Source: Deltaproteobacteria bacterium YD0425bin51
GTDB taxonomy: Bacteria; Desulfobacterota; Desulfobacteria; Desulfobacterales; YD0425bin51
DNA: 48,872 bases
Assembly (NCBI GenBank): GCA_002753225.1
Contig: PDZS01000034.1
Span: 1 to 48,872, forward strand
Direction of reading: 5' to 3'
The notes below the pieces were generated by a model that searched no databases, was not told where the DNA came from, and saw nothing but the letters and a program-made list of their open reading frames with translations. The position numbers were made by a program, and so were the translations under genes. Shown one piece after another: positions 7,598 to 15,729 of the stretch (positions are counted from its first letter, which is position 1; the number at the start of each line of letters is the position of its first letter).

Positions 7598-8866
7598 ATG
7601 ATTAAAAAAGCTATTTTTTTTATTGTTTTATTTTATGCGCAATTTGTTTTTGCCGCTGATTCTTATATCGGCGGAATAGTAACTGTTGATGGTGTACAAT
7701 TAACACAAGACACAGCTACAGGTTATACATTTGTTGTTACTGATGCTTTTGGTAATCCTTATGATCCTGCAGCAGAAGACATGGATGGATTAGACGGATC
7801 CCAATGGTATTATATAACAATACCAATATATGATGAAGTAAGCCAGCCTGGTGGTGCAAAAGAAGGAGATACAGCAATAATACATGTATATAAAGATAGC
7901 AAAGAATTAAAGGTAAAATCTCCAGGAAATGGTGAATTTACAGTTCCTAATGCAAGCGAAACTAAGCAGATTGATCTTGAAATAGAAATCAGTCCCCCAA
8001 AAGCTGACGCTGGACCAGATCAAATTATAGAAGAAGGTACTACAGTTACTTTAGATGGATCTAATTCTTTAGATAACAAAGGAGTTAAATCATATTTGTG
8101 GGAACAAATTATAAAACAAAGACCAGTTGTTTCTGACCCATCAGTTACATTAGAAGATTCTTCTTTATCAGTAACAACTTTTCTACCTCCTCGTTTATCA
8201 AAAAATCAAACTGAACAGATATACACTTTTAAACTTACAGTTACAGATGAAGATGGGAATGAAAGCTCTGATGAAGTTAATATAACTGTTAAGAATAATG
8301 GCATAAGACTATATGATGATCAACCAAGTGACTTAATAACTTTCAAATCATCAACAGGTTATAAAATGGGTATTCAAGTAAGCGGAGGCACTTTGACAGC
8401 TTTATATCCAAGGAGTGAAGATTATATTAAAGATAATGCTAATAAACCTAAAAATTTTATTTATGGTTTACTTGATTTTAAAATTAAAATTACTCCTCTT
8501 GAAAAAGCATCAGTTACAATATATTTACCAAATGCTCCATCTTCTACTGGATATAAATGGTATAAATATACTTCAGCAACCAGATGGATTGACTTCAGTA
8601 AAGAAAAATTAAAGGATAAAGATGATAATGGGGCAGCATTTAATGGTGATCGAAATCAAGTTACTCTTACAATAAGAGATAACTCTTCTTATGATGATGA
8701 TGCAACAGAAGGTATTATAAGAGATCCATCAGGACTTGGAATAAGTTCTGGAGTAGTTATTGATTCTAGCGGCATCACATCAGGATGTTTTATTAATAGT
8801 TTAGGTAATCTTGAGTTGAATACATTATACTCAAAAATCTTGGCTTTCTTTACCTCAATCTTTTAA
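7598..8866 (+). CDS. PKD-like/choice-of-anchor-U surface protein with GCFI tail
   Basis: The 422-residue protein starts after a strong AAGGAG and has a signal peptide (1-20, ending in VFAAD). Residues about 130-235 form a PKD/REJ-like domain (ADAGPDQ, LDGSNS, YTFKLTVTDEDGN). Residues about 236-390 match the choice-of-anchor-U domain: ITFKSSTGYKMG, then a D-rich stretch ending in DATEGIIRDPSGLG. After a short linker comes SGC397FINSL and a hydrophobic end. The Cys motif resembles the tail of the first protein in the window, so both may be handled by the same C-terminal processing machinery. The gene ends in a 17-bp convergent overlap with the sigma-54 regulator. It is probably the last gene of the surface-protein run. 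Confidence 0.83.
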   Translation: MIKKAIFFIVLFYAQFVFAADSYIGGIVTVDGVQLTQDTATGYTFVVTDAFGNPYDPAAEDMDGLDGSQWYYITIPIYDEVSQPGGAKEGDTAIIHVYKDSKELKVKSPGNGEFTVPNASETKQIDLEIEISPPKADAGPDQIIEEGTTVTLDGSNSLDNKGVKSYLWEQIIKQRPVVSDPSVTLEDSSLSVTTFLPPRLSKNQTEQIYTFKLTVTDEDGNESSDEVNITVKNNGIRLYDDQPSDLITFKSSTGYKMGIQVSGGTLTALYPRSEDYIKDNANKPKNFIYGLLDFKIKITPLEKASVTIYLPNAPSSTGYKWYKYTSATRWIDFSKEKLKDKDDNGAAFNGDRNQVTLTIRDNSSYDDDATEGIIRDPSGLGISSGVVIDSSGITSGCFINSLGNLELNTLYSKILAFFTSIF

Positions 8867-10328
8867 TACCAAGCTTTTTCATCCTTGAACGAAGGGTGCT
8901 GGGGTTAATCCCAAGAGTAGAAGCTGTACCTCCAGCACCCTCAATTTTCCAATGTTTTTCATTTAATATTTTAATAATATGCTTTCTTTCGACATCTTCG
9001 AGTTTTAGTTCTTTATCTAAAGAAATGTGATTAGATTCAGGAAGTTCAATTTTTAATGTATCATCATTAGATATGATAATAGCCCTCTCAATAAGGTTTT
9101 CCAATTCCCTAACATTTCCTGGCCATGTATAATTTTCTAATTTATTAGAAATCCTTTTTGAAATTTTTTTTATGTTTTTACCAATCTTTTTAGAAAATTT
9201 TTGGGTAAAATAATTTAAAAGTAAAATAATATCATCTTTTCTTTCTCTAAGAGGGGGAATTATAATTGGGAAAACATTTAATCTGAAAAATAGGTCTTTT
9301 CGGAAAGAACCTTTATTTGATTCATCTGATAAATCGCGATTAGTAGCAGCAATAACGCGTGCATTTGTTTTAATGGTTTTTGTTCCCCCAAGTCTTTCAA
9401 ATTCACCATCTTGAATAACTCTAAGAAGTTTAGATTGTAATTCAAAAGGAAGCTCTCCGATTTCATCTAAAAAAATGGAAGAACCATTTGCAAGCTCAAA
9501 GCGCCCAATTTTTTTTACATGTGCGCCAGTAAAAGAACCTTTTTCATGTCCAAAAAGCTCACTTTCTATTAAATTAGGAGAAAGAGCTGAGCAGTCAATT
9601 TTAATAAGAGCTCTATCTTTTTGAGGACTTGAATTATGTATTGCTCTTGCAATAAGCTCTTTTCCTGTGCCAGTTTCTCCTAAAATAAGTACAGTAGTAT
9701 TGCTTGGAGCAACTTGTTCAACTTTTAGCAAAACAGCTTTAATTTCATTGCTTTGTCCAATAATTTCCTCAAAATTACTGTTTAATTTTATTTCTTCTTT
9801 AAGGTAAGTATTTTCAACTTGAAGAAGTTTCTTTAACTCTTTAATTTCAGCAAGAGCATTTTTATATTGTTCCAGAGTATTATTTAGTTTTTCAGTCCTT
9901 TCTATAACTCTTTTCTCTAATTGATCGTTGGCTTGCTTTAGCTTATTTTCCATTTCTAATTTATATATCGCCATTTCGATATTAATACATAATTGGCGAT
10001 GATCAGTAATCGGCTTAAGAAGATAACCAAAAGACTCTGTTATTTTTGCCCGTTCAATTAAAGCTTCATCAACATAAGAAGTTAAAAATATTACAGGAAT
10101 ATTATTATTGAAGCGGATGATTTCTGAAGCTTTTATACCATCTATTTTACCTTTTAATTTTATATCCATTATAATGATATCAGGTTTTTCATCTTTTGCC
10201 TTTTCAATTGCTTTTTCACCTGTTTTAACAATTGCAATTACATTATATCCTTGATTTTCTAAGATTTCTTTAAGATTGTTTGCTACTAAAATTTCATCTT
10301 CAACAATTAATATATTTGCCTTTTCCAT
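8850..10328 (-). CDS. Sigma-54-dependent response regulator (REC-coiled coil-AAA+-Fis HTH)
   Basis: The 492-residue protein has a receiver domain (1-125) with acidic pocket E10/D11, phospho-acceptor Asp55 and Lys105. A coiled coil follows (about 125-182). The sigma-54 AAA+ domain (about 187-415) has Walker A GETGTGKE (217-224), GSFTGA (264-269, a common variant of GAFTGA) and Walker B FLDEIGEL. A Fis-type HTH lies at the C-terminus (TASTLGINPSTLRSRMKKLG). It is thus an NtrC-class activator that lets sigma-54 polymerase open promoters. It lies 10 bp after the kinase gene at 10339 and is probably co-transcribed. A consensus -24/-12 promoter lies in the divergent gap just upstream of the pair, the most obvious local target. 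Confidence 0.95.
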   Translation of the reverse strand: MEKANILIVEDEILVANNLKEILENQGYNVIAIVKTGEKAIEKAKDEKPDIIIMDIKLKGKIDGIKASEIIRFNNNIPVIFLTSYVDEALIERAKITESFGYLLKPITDHRQLCINIEMAIYKLEMENKLKQANDQLEKRVIERTEKLNNTLEQYKNALAEIKELKKLLQVENTYLKEEIKLNSNFEEIIGQSNEIKAVLLKVEQVAPSNTTVLILGETGTGKELIARAIHNSSPQKDRALIKIDCSALSPNLIESELFGHEKGSFTGAHVKKIGRFELANGSSIFLDEIGELPFELQSKLLRVIQDGEFERLGGTKTIKTNARVIAATNRDLSDESNKGSFRKDLFFRLNVFPIIIPPLRERKDDIILLLNYFTQKFSKKIGKNIKKISKRISNKLENYTWPGNVRELENLIERAIIISNDDTLKIELPESNHISLDKELKLEDVERKHIIKILNEKHWKIEGAGGTASTLGINPSTLRSRMKKLGIKRLR

Positions 10329-10338
10329 TATTCTTCCA

Positions 10339-10941
10339 TCAATTTTGTTTATTAAACTTAATTATAAAATATGTTCCATTAGCAATTTTAATGTCTAAGC
10401 TACCTTCAAGCTGCTGCTCTGTTAAATCTTTTACAAGATTTAAACCTAATGTTTTTATGTCTTTTAGATTAATATTCTTAGGTATACCTATACCGTTGTC
10501 TTTTATTGATAATTCAATATCTTCATTTTTGATAATCCTAATAGTCAAAGATATTGTTCCATCACTTCTTTTAGGGAAAGCATGTTTAATTATATTTGAT
10601 ATTAGTTCAGTTATTATTAATGCAACAGTTACAGTTTTATCAAAATCTAAATATATATCTTCAACATTAATTAAAGTTTTTACTTTAGCATTATATGTAA
10701 CTATAATTGCTTTGATTATTTTTGGAATATACTCTTTCAAAGATATTTCTGTATAATTTTTTGACTTCTGTGCAGTCTCATAAATAATAGCTATACACAA
10801 TGTCCGAAGTTGAGATATTGTAAGTATATCTAATAATTGTTCATTATCAGTTCTTCTTGATTGAAGTTGAAATAAACTGACTAGTATAGATAGATGGTTT
10901 TTAAATCTATGATATATATCGCTTATTAAATGGTCTGTCAT
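10339..10941 (-). CDS. Short soluble histidine kinase of the HisKA_2 type
   Basis: The 200-residue protein starts almost directly with the HisKA_2 phosphorylation motif, YHRFKNHL (His11). A HATPase domain follows, with the N-box TELISNIIKHAF and the G-box DNGIGIP. It has no sensor domain, transmembrane segment or PAS domain. It must therefore receive its signal from another protein or act as a transmitter module. The regulator gene follows 10 bp downstream, so they are very likely a cognate pair. The start at 10941 leaves little room upstream in the 208-bp divergent gap, so a truncated gene is possible but no in-frame sensor region was seen. Confidence 0.88.
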   Translation of the reverse strand: MTDHLISDIYHRFKNHLSILVSLFQLQSRRTDNEQLLDILTISQLRTLCIAIIYETAQKSKNYTEISLKEYIPKIIKAIIVTYNAKVKTLINVEDIYLDFDKTVTVALIITELISNIIKHAFPKRSDGTISLTIRIIKNEDIELSIKDNGIGIPKNINLKDIKTLGLNLVKDLTEQQLEGSLDIKIANGTYFIIKFNKQN

Positions 10942-11011
10942 ATTTTCTCTTTCTTATAAGTTTGCAGTATTTTTATTTCAATAATTAGTATTGTCAAGTT
11001 TTTTCGTAATA

Positions 11012-11026
11012 TTTACATACTGTAAA
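11012..11026. promoter_or_regulatory. Inverted repeat TTTACA-N3-TGTAAA, candidate activator site
   Basis: Perfect 6-bp arms are separated by TAC. The site lies about 55 bp upstream of the -24 box of the sigma-54 promoter, within the range where activators of this class bind. In AT-rich DNA such a short palindrome can arise by chance, so the assignment is tentative. Confidence 0.35.
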
Positions 11027-11080
11027 AAAAAGCGACACATAGACTCGTCATACTTCCTTAATATATTCCCTAAATCCCTA

Positions 11081-11096
11081 TGGCACAAACCTTGCT
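11081..11096 (+). promoter_or_regulatory. Sigma-54 (-24/-12) promoter
   Basis: TGGCAC is followed by five bases and TTGCT. This matches the sigma-54 consensus, with invariant GG and GC at the right spacing. The start of transcription would be near 11107, about 43 bp before the GTG of the next gene. It points into the seven-gene + strand run, and the adjacent divergent gene encodes a sigma-54 activator. Confidence 0.85.
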
Positions 11097-11149
11097 GCTT
11101 TTATTTTTGCAACTCTTATAACGGTCTAATTCATTAAGGAAAAGGAAAT

Positions 11150-11530
11150 GTGAACAAAAAAAATTTTTCTTTACTCATTACTGATAGAAATAGACACGTA
11201 TGCGAATTTTTAAAAAGAGAAATGGCCTCTGAAGGCTACAGCGTTCAGATTGCTATCAGTTGCAAAGAAATTATAAAACTGATATATAATAACAATATTC
11301 CTGATATTTTAGTATTAGATCCTGATCTGCCAGACGTTTACGAACCCGCTTTACTTAAAACAATTTTTGAAAAAACAGGAAATATTCCTATCGTACTTCA
11401 CACCTTGAATATGGATGATAGTAAGAAATTGCTATGGCTTAATATTGCAGGTATAATTGAAAAGAATGAAACAAGCATAGAAACTTTAAAAGATGTTATT
11501 TTACATATTACCAAGGAGTATTGTTTATGA
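11150..11530 (+). CDS. Single-domain receiver-like response regulator
   Basis: The 126-residue protein has a CheY-like fold: ITD12 at the first strand, Asp57 in LVLDPDLPD as phospho-acceptor, and a Lys near 107 (IIEKNE). The acidic pocket has one Asp rather than the usual pair, so the domain is somewhat degenerate and may not be phosphorylated normally. The start is GTG at 11150, preceded by AAGGAAAAGGA; the ATG two bases earlier runs straight into a stop. It is the first gene after the sigma-54 promoter. The next gene overlaps it by ATGA. It may act as a phosphate sink or partner-binding output in this pathway. Confidence 0.8.
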   Translation: MNKKNFSLLITDRNRHVCEFLKREMASEGYSVQIAISCKEIIKLIYNNNIPDILVLDPDLPDVYEPALLKTIFEKTGNIPIVLHTLNMDDSKKLLWLNIAGIIEKNETSIETLKDVILHITKEYCL

Positions 11531-11847
11531 TGAAAAAGATTGAAATTTTAAAAGAAAAAGGATTTTCAGATAAATCGTTCACAAAACTTACAATTCAAGA
11601 TTCCCTATACTTAAGAATTTTAAATTTTAATTTTAAAGCAGGTCAAGAACTTCCTATCCATTCTCACGATGTAGAAGGTGAGTTAAGCATTTTAGTAATA
11701 GAAGGTAGTGGTGAATTTTTAGGTAAAGATGGACTTGTTCTTCCTGCAAATATTGGAGATATTTTAGTTTCAGATATTTCTGAACCTCATGGAATTCGCG
11801 CAAAAACTGATATGAGAGTTGTAGTTACAATAGCCCCACCTCTATAG
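11527..11847 (+). CDS. Small cupin-domain protein
   Basis: The roughly 106-residue protein is a single cupin barrel: motif 1 is PIHSHDVEGELSILVIEG and motif 2 is GDILVSDISEPHGI. The His residues (two in HSH, one in EPHG) and a Glu are placed as metal ligands. The ATG at 11527 is preferred because AAGGAG lies 8 bp upstream and it overlaps the previous stop as ATGA. The open frame begins earlier at a TTG. Small cupins in signalling operons often sense or bind small ligands, but no substrate can be read from this sequence. Confidence 0.83.
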   Translation: MMKKIEILKEKGFSDKSFTKLTIQDSLYLRILNFNFKAGQELPIHSHDVEGELSILVIEGSGEFLGKDGLVLPANIGDILVSDISEPHGIRAKTDMRVVVTIAPPL

Positions 11848-11898
11848 ATTTCCACAAAAATCATTGAAAAACCCTAAAATATACAGGAGATTCATAAA

Positions 11899-12867
11899 AT
11901 GCAAAGAAAAGTGATGTCTATTATTTTATTTCTATTTTTATCTCAAGTTAGCATAAGCATTGCCGCAGATTATATTTCTTTAGGTTGTTATATTGGAGAG
12001 TCGTCATCTCTATATTTTGTTGGTGAAAAAAAAGGATTTTTTAATAAAAACAATATAAACTTCACACTTAAAGCATATGATGCAGGAAAACTAGCATTAG
12101 AAGATGTTATAGCTGAAAAATTAGATTTTGCATCTATATCTGATTTTGCTTTTGTAGCTAAAAGCTTTAATAATACTAAGTTAAGAATAATTTTAATAAC
12201 AGGAATGTCAAACAGCCAGCAATTGATTGTAAGAAAAGACAGGATCAAAACGATTTCAGATTTAAAAAACAAAAACATAGCAATAATGAAAAATACATCC
12301 TCAGAATTTGCCTTTGGTACATTTTTAGATCTTAATCAGTTAAAGTTTGAAGATATAAATCTTTTAAATCTTAAACCCCCTCAAATGATAGAAAATATAA
12401 AAAAGGGGGATATAGATGGAGTTGTTATTTGGGAACCTACTTTATATAAAATTAAAACAGCTCTAAAAGAAAATATTCATGTATTATCATCAAAAAAAGA
12501 TATTGCTCCTTATCATGTAATTTTAGCTACAACAATTGATGTTATTCAAAAAAAATCAGAACTTATACAAAGATTTATAAAATCACTTATTCAAGCTGAA
12601 AATTTTTTAAAAAATAATGAAAAAGAAGTTAAAGAAATAGTAAAAACAAGAATCGGGGCTGATGATGATTATATTAATTATGTTTGGGGAAATGAAACTT
12701 TTAATTTATCTTTGCCCCAAAGCTTACTCCCTACTATGGAGGACGAAGCTGAATGGATGATAGAAGTAAAGCTGACTGATAAAAAAACAAAGCCAAGTTT
12801 TTTAAATTATATTTATTTAGAAGGATTAAATAAAGAAAAACCAGACTCTATATCAATCATACATTAA
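11899..12867 (+). CDS. Periplasmic binding protein of the SsuA/NMT1 type
   Basis: The 322-residue protein has a signal peptide (about 1-22, ending in IAAD). A type II binding-protein fold follows, with YFVGEKKGFF near the start, SDLKNKNIAI in the middle and DGVVIWEPTLYK before the second hinge. These are hallmarks of the SsuA/NMT1/THI5-like family, whose members bind sulfonates, nitrate, thiamine precursors and similar ligands. No ABC permease or ATPase gene lies nearby. Instead a membrane histidine kinase starts 7 bp downstream. It may therefore deliver ligand information to that kinase rather than feed a transporter. An AGGAG motif precedes ATG 11899. The ligand is unknown. Confidence 0.85.
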   Translation: MQRKVMSIILFLFLSQVSISIAADYISLGCYIGESSSLYFVGEKKGFFNKNNINFTLKAYDAGKLALEDVIAEKLDFASISDFAFVAKSFNNTKLRIILITGMSNSQQLIVRKDRIKTISDLKNKNIAIMKNTSSEFAFGTFLDLNQLKFEDINLLNLKPPQMIENIKKGDIDGVVIWEPTLYKIKTALKENIHVLSSKKDIAPYHVILATTIDVIQKKSELIQRFIKSLIQAENFLKNNEKEVKEIVKTRIGADDDYINYVWGNETFNLSLPQSLLPTMEDEAEWMIEVKLTDKKTKPSFLNYIYLEGLNKEKPDSISIIH

Positions 12868-12874
12868 TAATTTT

Positions 12875-14317
12875 GTGAAAATAAAGACTAAATTAAACAT
12901 AAACAGCTTTTTAATAATCATTAATGCTGTTTTAATGATTATTGTCGCATTTTTTTATATAAAAAATAATTTAAAAAAACTTGAAATAAAATCTAAAATT
13001 GGCCACAAAATTGAAAACTCAGCATCTTTATTAAATTCACTAGGCTATGAATATATAATAAATTTTGAAGAAAGAAGTTTAAAACAATGGAATATAAAAA
13101 ACCAGGAGCTAAAAAATAATCTTGAACAATATCTAAAAATTACAAGCGATAAAAGAGAAATAGAAATTGTAACAAATATGATTAAAAATTATAACAATGT
13201 TAATGAATATTTTTCTAGTATCTTAAATCTTATACAAAGAAATAATTTTGAAAAACAGAGCAGATTATCAAAAAGATTACAGTCATTTTTATTGCTAAAT
13301 CTTCAGTATATAATAAATGATGGTTTTGAACTTACAAAAAATATTGAGATTGAACAATGGAAAACAATTTTCAATGGTTTTGTTATGATTTTAGCTTTAT
13401 ACGTATTATTTTCATCTACTATTTTTCTTATTTCTTTTTTTATAAATAATAGGATAAGTAAATCTTTTTTATCACTTCATGAAGGGGTTAAATTAGTTGG
13501 AGATGGGAATTTAAAATATCAGTTTGAGGTTTATTTATCTGATGAGATCGCAGATTTGGCAAATGCTTTTAATATTATGACTCTAAAACTTGAAAAATTT
13601 TATACTGAGTTAGAACGAAGCAATAAAGAATTAGAAGATTTTGCCTATATTGCTTCCCATGATCTGCAGGAACCTTTAAGAAAAATCAGCTCTTTCAGTG
13701 ATCTATTAAAAGACGAGGAATCAAAAACATTAAGCGATTCTGGAAAAGATTATATAGACAGAATGCAAAAAAGCGCAGAAAGAATGAGCCAGTTAATTGA
13801 GGATCTCCTTTCTTTCTCACGAGTGACAACTAAAGCTAAACCTTTTCAACAAGTTGATTTAAATAAAACATTAGAAGATGTGTTGTTTAATCTTGAAAAA
13901 AGAATAAATGATACATCTGCAAAAATTGAAAGAGAATCACTCCCATTGATAGAAGCAGAACAAAGTCAAATGAGACAGCTTTTTCAGAATCTTTTAGGAA
14001 ATGCCATAAAATTTCATAAACCAGACGTCCCACCTGTCATTTCAGTAAAAAGTGTCATGATAAATGAAAATAATTATCAAATTACAGTAAAGGATAATGG
14101 GATTGGTTTTGATGAACAATATATAGATAGAATATTTAAACCTTTTGAAAGACTTCATGGAAAAGGGAGATATGAAGGAACAGGTATAGGACTTGCCATT
14201 TGTCAAAAGATTGTTAATAGACATTTTGGCACAATAACAGCAAAAAGTTCAGAAGGAAATGGAGCAAGTTTCATTATTACCCTTCCTATAAAACAATCAA
14301 ACACTGAAAGGAAATAA
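12875..14317 (+). CDS. Membrane sensor histidine kinase (periplasmic helical sensor, HAMP, HisKA, HATPase)
   Basis: The 480-residue protein starts with GTG. It has a transmembrane helix (about 10-30), a periplasmic helical region (about 31-165), a second helix (about 168-192) and HAMP (about 193-245). HisKA carries His262 in ASHDLQEPLRK. HATPase has QNLLGNAIKFH, DNGIGF and GTGIGLAIC. The gene follows the binding-protein gene by 7 bp and precedes an Rcp1-type regulator by 4 bp. DLQEPLRK-type kinases often work with such regulators. The likely pathway runs from binding protein to this kinase, then the downstream receivers, including the diguanylate cyclase. The partner order is inferred from gene order. 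Confidence 0.92.
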   Translation: MKIKTKLNINSFLIIINAVLMIIVAFFYIKNNLKKLEIKSKIGHKIENSASLLNSLGYEYIINFEERSLKQWNIKNQELKNNLEQYLKITSDKREIEIVTNMIKNYNNVNEYFSSILNLIQRNNFEKQSRLSKRLQSFLLLNLQYIINDGFELTKNIEIEQWKTIFNGFVMILALYVLFSSTIFLISFFINNRISKSFLSLHEGVKLVGDGNLKYQFEVYLSDEIADLANAFNIMTLKLEKFYTELERSNKELEDFAYIASHDLQEPLRKISSFSDLLKDEESKTLSDSGKDYIDRMQKSAERMSQLIEDLLSFSRVTTKAKPFQQVDLNKTLEDVLFNLEKRINDTSAKIERESLPLIEAEQSQMRQLFQNLLGNAIKFHKPDVPPVISVKSVMINENNYQITVKDNGIGFDEQYIDRIFKPFERLHGKGRYEGTGIGLAICQKIVNRHFGTITAKSSEGNGASFIITLPIKQSNTERK

Positions 14318-14321
14318 TTAA

Positions 14322-14780
14322 ATGTCAAATAAAAAAGATTCAATCATTATCCTTCTTGCAGAAGATGATGAAGATGATTATCTCCTTATTGAAAAAAGTT
14401 TAAAAAAGGCAAAGATATTAAATAAAATTAAATGGGTAAAAGATGGGGTTGAGCTTATGGATTATTTAAAACATCGCGGAGAATATAAAGATGTATTTAA
14501 ATCGCCTAAACCACATTTAATTTTGCTTGATCTGAATATGCCGAGAAAAGATGGCAGAGAGTCATTAAAAGATATTAAAAGCGATCCAGCGCTTAAAAAT
14601 ATTCCTGTTATAGTTTTAACAACATCCAAATCAGAAGAAGATATTTTTTCTTCTTACAATCTTGGAGTAAATTCATTCATAAGAAAACCAACAAAATTTG
14701 ATGATTTTGTTAAAGCAATTCAACTTATCAGCCAATATTGGTTTGAACTTGTTGAATTACCAATAGAAGAAAAATTTTAA
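14322..14780 (+). CDS. Response regulator, single REC domain of the Rcp1 type
   Basis: The 152-residue protein has acidic pocket E14/D15/D16, phospho-acceptor Asp70 in LILLDLNMP and Lys122 in FIRKP. The long loop with LMDYLKHRGEY before the Asp strand and the C-terminal YWFELVELP are typical of cyanobacterial-phytochrome-type (Rcp1) regulators. It has no output domain, so it probably relays phosphate or binds a partner. It sits 4 bp after the kinase and 4 bp before the REC-GGDEF gene, so the three genes form a unit. Confidence 0.92.
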   Translation: MSNKKDSIIILLAEDDEDDYLLIEKSLKKAKILNKIKWVKDGVELMDYLKHRGEYKDVFKSPKPHLILLDLNMPRKDGRESLKDIKSDPALKNIPVIVLTTSKSEEDIFSSYNLGVNSFIRKPTKFDDFVKAIQLISQYWFELVELPIEEKF

Positions 14781-14784
14781 CAAC

Positions 14785-15708
14785 ATGGAAAAAATTAAAG
14801 TTTTACTTATAGATGATGATGAAGACGAGTTCATTCTTACCCGTAAATTATTATCAAAAGCATTGATTTTCAGGTTTGAGCTTGATTGGGTTTCCACATA
14901 TGAAGATGCTATAAAAACTATAAAAGAAGGCTGGCATCACATATATCTTGTTGACTACCGCTTAGGTAAGGATAGCGGAATTAAACTCTTAAAAGAAGCT
15001 TTGAGTCTGGGTTGTCAAAAACCAATAATTATCCTTACAGGTCAAGGAGATATTGAAGTTGATGTTCAAGCCATGGAGTCAGGAGCATCTGATTACTTAA
15101 ATAAAAGACACTTAAATTCAGAGCTTTTAGAGAGATCTATTCGATATGCGATAGGTAGAAAACAATCTGAACTTGCCCTTCAAATAGCAAATAAAAACCT
15201 TCAAGAAATTGCAATAATAGATCCTTTAACAAATATAGCTAATCGTAGAAAATTTGATGAATACTTAAATCAACAATGGAAAATTGCACAAAGAGAAGAA
15301 AAAAACTTATCATTAATTATGTGTGATATTGATTATTTTAAGATTTATAATGATACTTATGGACATCAAAAAGGTGATGAATGTTTGCGGGAAGTAGCCC
15401 AAGCAATAAATAATACTATAAACAGAGCATATGATCTAGCTGCCAGGTATGGCGGAGAAGAGTTTGCTGTAATACTTCCTAATACTGATATTGAAGGAGC
15501 TTTGCATATAGGGGAACTTATGCTTTCAAATGTTCAAAAACTTAAAATTCCTCATGAAAACTCTAAAACAGAAAGATTTGTAACATTGAGTCTGGGAGCA
15601 GCTACCATGATCCCCAATTTATCTTTAAAGCCGGAAATGCTTATTGAAGCTTCAGATAATAGGCTTTATAAAGCTAAACAGCAAGGGAGAAACAGAATTG
15701 TTATATAA
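14785..15708 (+). CDS. REC-GGDEF response regulator, diguanylate cyclase
   Basis: The 307-residue protein has an N-terminal receiver (1-125; D10-D12, phospho-acceptor Asp57 in LVDYRLG, Lys107). A short helix leads to a GGDEF domain (about 140-307). The active motif is GGEEF (223-227), with metal-binding Asp181 in CDIDYF. RAYD (214-217) lies five residues before it, which matches the RxxD inhibitory site. The protein should make c-di-GMP when phosphorylated and be limited by product. No clear ribosome-binding site lies in the 4-bp gap, suggesting translational coupling to the previous gene. It appears to be the output of the signalling run. Confidence 0.94.
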   Translation: MEKIKVLLIDDDEDEFILTRKLLSKALIFRFELDWVSTYEDAIKTIKEGWHHIYLVDYRLGKDSGIKLLKEALSLGCQKPIIILTGQGDIEVDVQAMESGASDYLNKRHLNSELLERSIRYAIGRKQSELALQIANKNLQEIAIIDPLTNIANRRKFDEYLNQQWKIAQREEKNLSLIMCDIDYFKIYNDTYGHQKGDECLREVAQAINNTINRAYDLAARYGGEEFAVILPNTDIEGALHIGELMLSNVQKLKIPHENSKTERFVTLSLGAATMIPNLSLKPEMLIEASDNRLYKAKQQGRNRIVI

Positions 15709-15729
15709 TAACAAGGAGATAAAGTTCAT

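Noticed and set aside
11899..12867. SsuA-like binding protein as the importer for the Xsc operon
   Set aside because: It is 25 kb away, in a signalling operon with a kinase, and lacks any ABC genes; family similarity alone does not fix the ligand as a sulfonate.
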